Shown: positions 62,679-64,000 of the stretch, piece after piece
Layout of the letters: each line of letters opens with the position of its first letter
Position numbering within the stretch: the first letter of the stretch is position 1
From: an uncultured Lachnospiraceae bacterium
GTDB taxonomy: Bacteria; Bacillota; Clostridia; Lachnospirales; Lachnospiraceae
NCBI GenBank assembly: GCA_910586615.1
Contig: CAJUJP010000003.1
Span: forward strand, 1-64,000
Direction of reading: 5' to 3'
DNA length: 64,000 bases
Notes under the pieces: model-generated
The model's database searches: none
The model's input: the letters and a program-made list of their open reading frames with translations, nothing else
What the model was told of the DNA's origin: nothing
Position numbers and translations under genes: made by a program

Positions 62679-63761
62679 TTATTTTTTCACAAAGTAAAAT
62701 AATCCTGTCCTATCATCAATATTATTATTGTCATATTTATGGATATCGACATTATGATCGATTTTACCGGCTTCGACACAAGAAAACTCTTGAAGTTCCA
62801 TGTCTGAAAAGCAGTCAATAATCGTACTTGCGTAAAAAATTCTATGAGCGTTAAACTCTACCCGCTCACTTCCGACCGGAATCGAAATATATAACTTTCC
62901 GCCCTTTTTCATTTTCTTCTGAATTGCATCAAAGCATTTAAAGCACGCCTCGGGATCGACCGGATCCCCATAACGTCCCAGCCCAAAATGTTCCAAGGAG
63001 CAGAGCGCTGACATACTTTCAATGCTTTCATCCGGGATTTGTCTTAAATATGTTGCATCGTCAACAATCGTATGCAGCTTTTCTGCTTCTCCTGGGAACT
63101 CTCTGATATCTATTACTGTCACATCAATATCCATAGACAGCAGATGTGCTATAAAACCGGCAATGCTGGATCCGATATCGAAATGTGTTTTAACACCACT
63201 TTTATATACTAATTTTGCCGCCCACAAATCCTGCCAGAAATAATCATCCATTGTACCTGCCTGTTCATATTTGTCTTTAGCAATAGGATACATATATTTT
63301 TCCTGAATTTCAAAATTTGGTCTTTTATTCAGTTTACGGTATTTTTCAGCATCCTCATATACAAAATCATCCCCCTGCTGTCTCGGATGCCTCTTCAGCC
63401 TTGGCTTAAGACGAAATCTTATGCAATAATCGTCATAAATCTGTTCTGACAATATTTCTTTTAATACCGAATCCTCTGTACATCCCACCCGGTTGGGAAT
63501 TCCATATAAAAATATCAGTTTGGACATATCAATATCCAGCCTGATACATAACGTATATATTTCAAGTCCGTATGAATTTGCTATAATAATATAATCATAT
63601 TCCAAGGCCTGAAGTTCATGGCTGCCATATACCGGTTTCTGCATGAACATATCTTTTGACCTTTTTGTTTCCACAAAGCCAATTATACCCTCCGCTCTAA
63701 AATTGTTATCCATAAACTTCCGAGCAAAATTTCCCGTTCCCCAGATCAGTAATTTCTTCAT
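62679..63761 (-). CDS. DUF268/methyltransferase-like protein with N-terminal Rossmann module
   Basis: 360 residues. The N-terminal 85 are the module (LLIWGTGNFARKF, GFVETKRSKD, DYIIIAN). The C-terminal part looks like a class I methyltransferase-type fold close to DUF268: THFDIGSSIAGFIAHLL, VTVIDIREF, ESMSALCSLEHFGLGRYGDPVDP and KGGKLYISIPVG. The GxGxG glycine pattern in the SAM site is altered (DIGSSIAGF), so SAM use is uncertain. A weak GCAGAGA site precedes the ATG. Module plus enzyme again, here with a fifth type of catalytic domain. Confidence 0.68.
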   Translation of the reverse strand: MKKLLIWGTGNFARKFMDNNFRAEGIIGFVETKRSKDMFMQKPVYGSHELQALEYDYIIIANSYGLEIYTLCIRLDIDMSKLIFLYGIPNRVGCTEDSVLKEILSEQIYDDYCIRFRLKPRLKRHPRQQGDDFVYEDAEKYRKLNKRPNFEIQEKYMYPIAKDKYEQAGTMDDYFWQDLWAAKLVYKSGVKTHFDIGSSIAGFIAHLLSMDIDVTVIDIREFPGEAEKLHTIVDDATYLRQIPDESIESMSALCSLEHFGLGRYGDPVDPEACFKCFDAIQKKMKKGGKLYISIPVGSERVEFNAHRIFYASTIIDCFSDMELQEFSCVEAGKIDHNVDIHKYDNNNIDDRTGLFYFVKK

Positions 63762-63833
63762 TCAACTATTCTCTGCTTTCTCTCAAAATATTAGATTTCA
63801 TATTAGTAAACTAACATCTATAAATAAAGCTCT

Positions 63834-64000
63834 TCATCCCTCAGTGCCGCCACAAGTAGCTTTCTTGCGGCAAATTTTTGATAATGCTTCTGCTACTCCG
63901 ATCATTCTTCGGTTCAGCCTTTGTCCATATCCATAATTCCATGGAATAGAGACAAATATGTACTTCTCCTGAAATCCTCGATCCTGCCAGTAAATATACT
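63834..64000 (-). CDS. C-terminal end of a protein related to the GT11-like protein (partial)
   Basis: The minus strand from the right edge to a TGA at 63834-63836 reads YIYWQDRGFQEKYIFV, IPWNYGYGQRLNRRMIG, then VAEALSKICRKK and a short tail. It closely matches the last 40 residues of the protein at 60779 (YIYWEERGFKEKFIFI...YGYGRRLNQRMLG). The start lies beyond the window. It is a second gene with the same C-terminal domain, likely another glycosyltransferase of this island. Confidence 0.75.
   Translation of the reverse strand, partial: YIYWQDRGFQEKYIFVSIPWNYGYGQRLNRRMIGVAEALSKICRKKATCGGTEG

Overview
The window looks like a piece of a Firmicutes chromosome of the Clostridia, most likely Lachnospiraceae. 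The evidence is a low-GC 16S rRNA 5' end at the left edge, strong AGGAGG-type ribosome binding sites, TTGACA/TATAAT promoters, an Lsa-like ABC-F protein, oleate hydratase, an F420-ligase homologue and a large clostridial-style glycan locus. Every gene I can support, including the rRNA, reads on the minus strand, so transcription runs from the right edge towards the left.

Region 1 (1-21,400) is ordinary chromosome with moderate GC. From left to right it holds the first 40 nt of a 16S rRNA with tandem promoters and a leader, a broken small gene next to a 39-bp tandem repeat, an alpha/beta hydrolase, an F420-0:glutamate ligase homologue, and an ABC-F ribosome-protection-type protein. The ABC-F gene has a long leader containing a three-codon upstream ORF and an intrinsic terminator, which suggests attenuation control. 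Next come a ferritin-like protein, oleate hydratase with a TetR regulator, a hybrid histidine kinase with a small CxxC protein, a TIM-barrel protein, an RND/MMPL exporter overlapping a GLUG-repeat surface protein, and an Rpn-type PD-(D/E)XK nuclease.

Region 2 (21,439-64,000, continuing past the edge) is a surface-glycan biosynthesis island of about 42 kb that becomes visibly AT-rich to the right. It starts, in sequence order, with UDP-glucuronate decarboxylase and a second NAD sugar-nucleotide enzyme. It then carries six GT2, three GT4, one GT8 and one GT11-type glycosyltransferase, a DUF4422 protein, a GT-B-like protein, two WbsX proteins, a WcbI-type protein, an SGNH-like protein, an AsnB-type amidotransferase, a beta-propeller-like protein, a PseC-like aminotransferase, a WbuC cupin, five intact radical SAM enzymes plus one broken one, a split transketolase, and a DUF268-type methyltransferase-like protein. 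No polymerase, flippase, ABC exporter or priming glycosyltransferase is visible, so export and assembly must be encoded elsewhere or beyond the right edge.

The most striking feature of Region 2 is a small Rossmann-like module (hydrophobic strand, then G-x-G-x-x-G/A, then an ID-N/K strand, then a D-Y/V-I-I-I strand). I count fourteen copies: at the N-terminus of some proteins, at the C-terminus of others, and in stand-alone or membrane-anchored small proteins. It is joined to glycosyltransferases, radical SAM enzymes, a WcbI-type protein and a methyltransferase-like protein. The radical SAM, transketolase and aminotransferase block (about 51-61 kb) plausibly makes an unusual sugar, which the transferases then attach. 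These functional statements are inferences from family membership and context.
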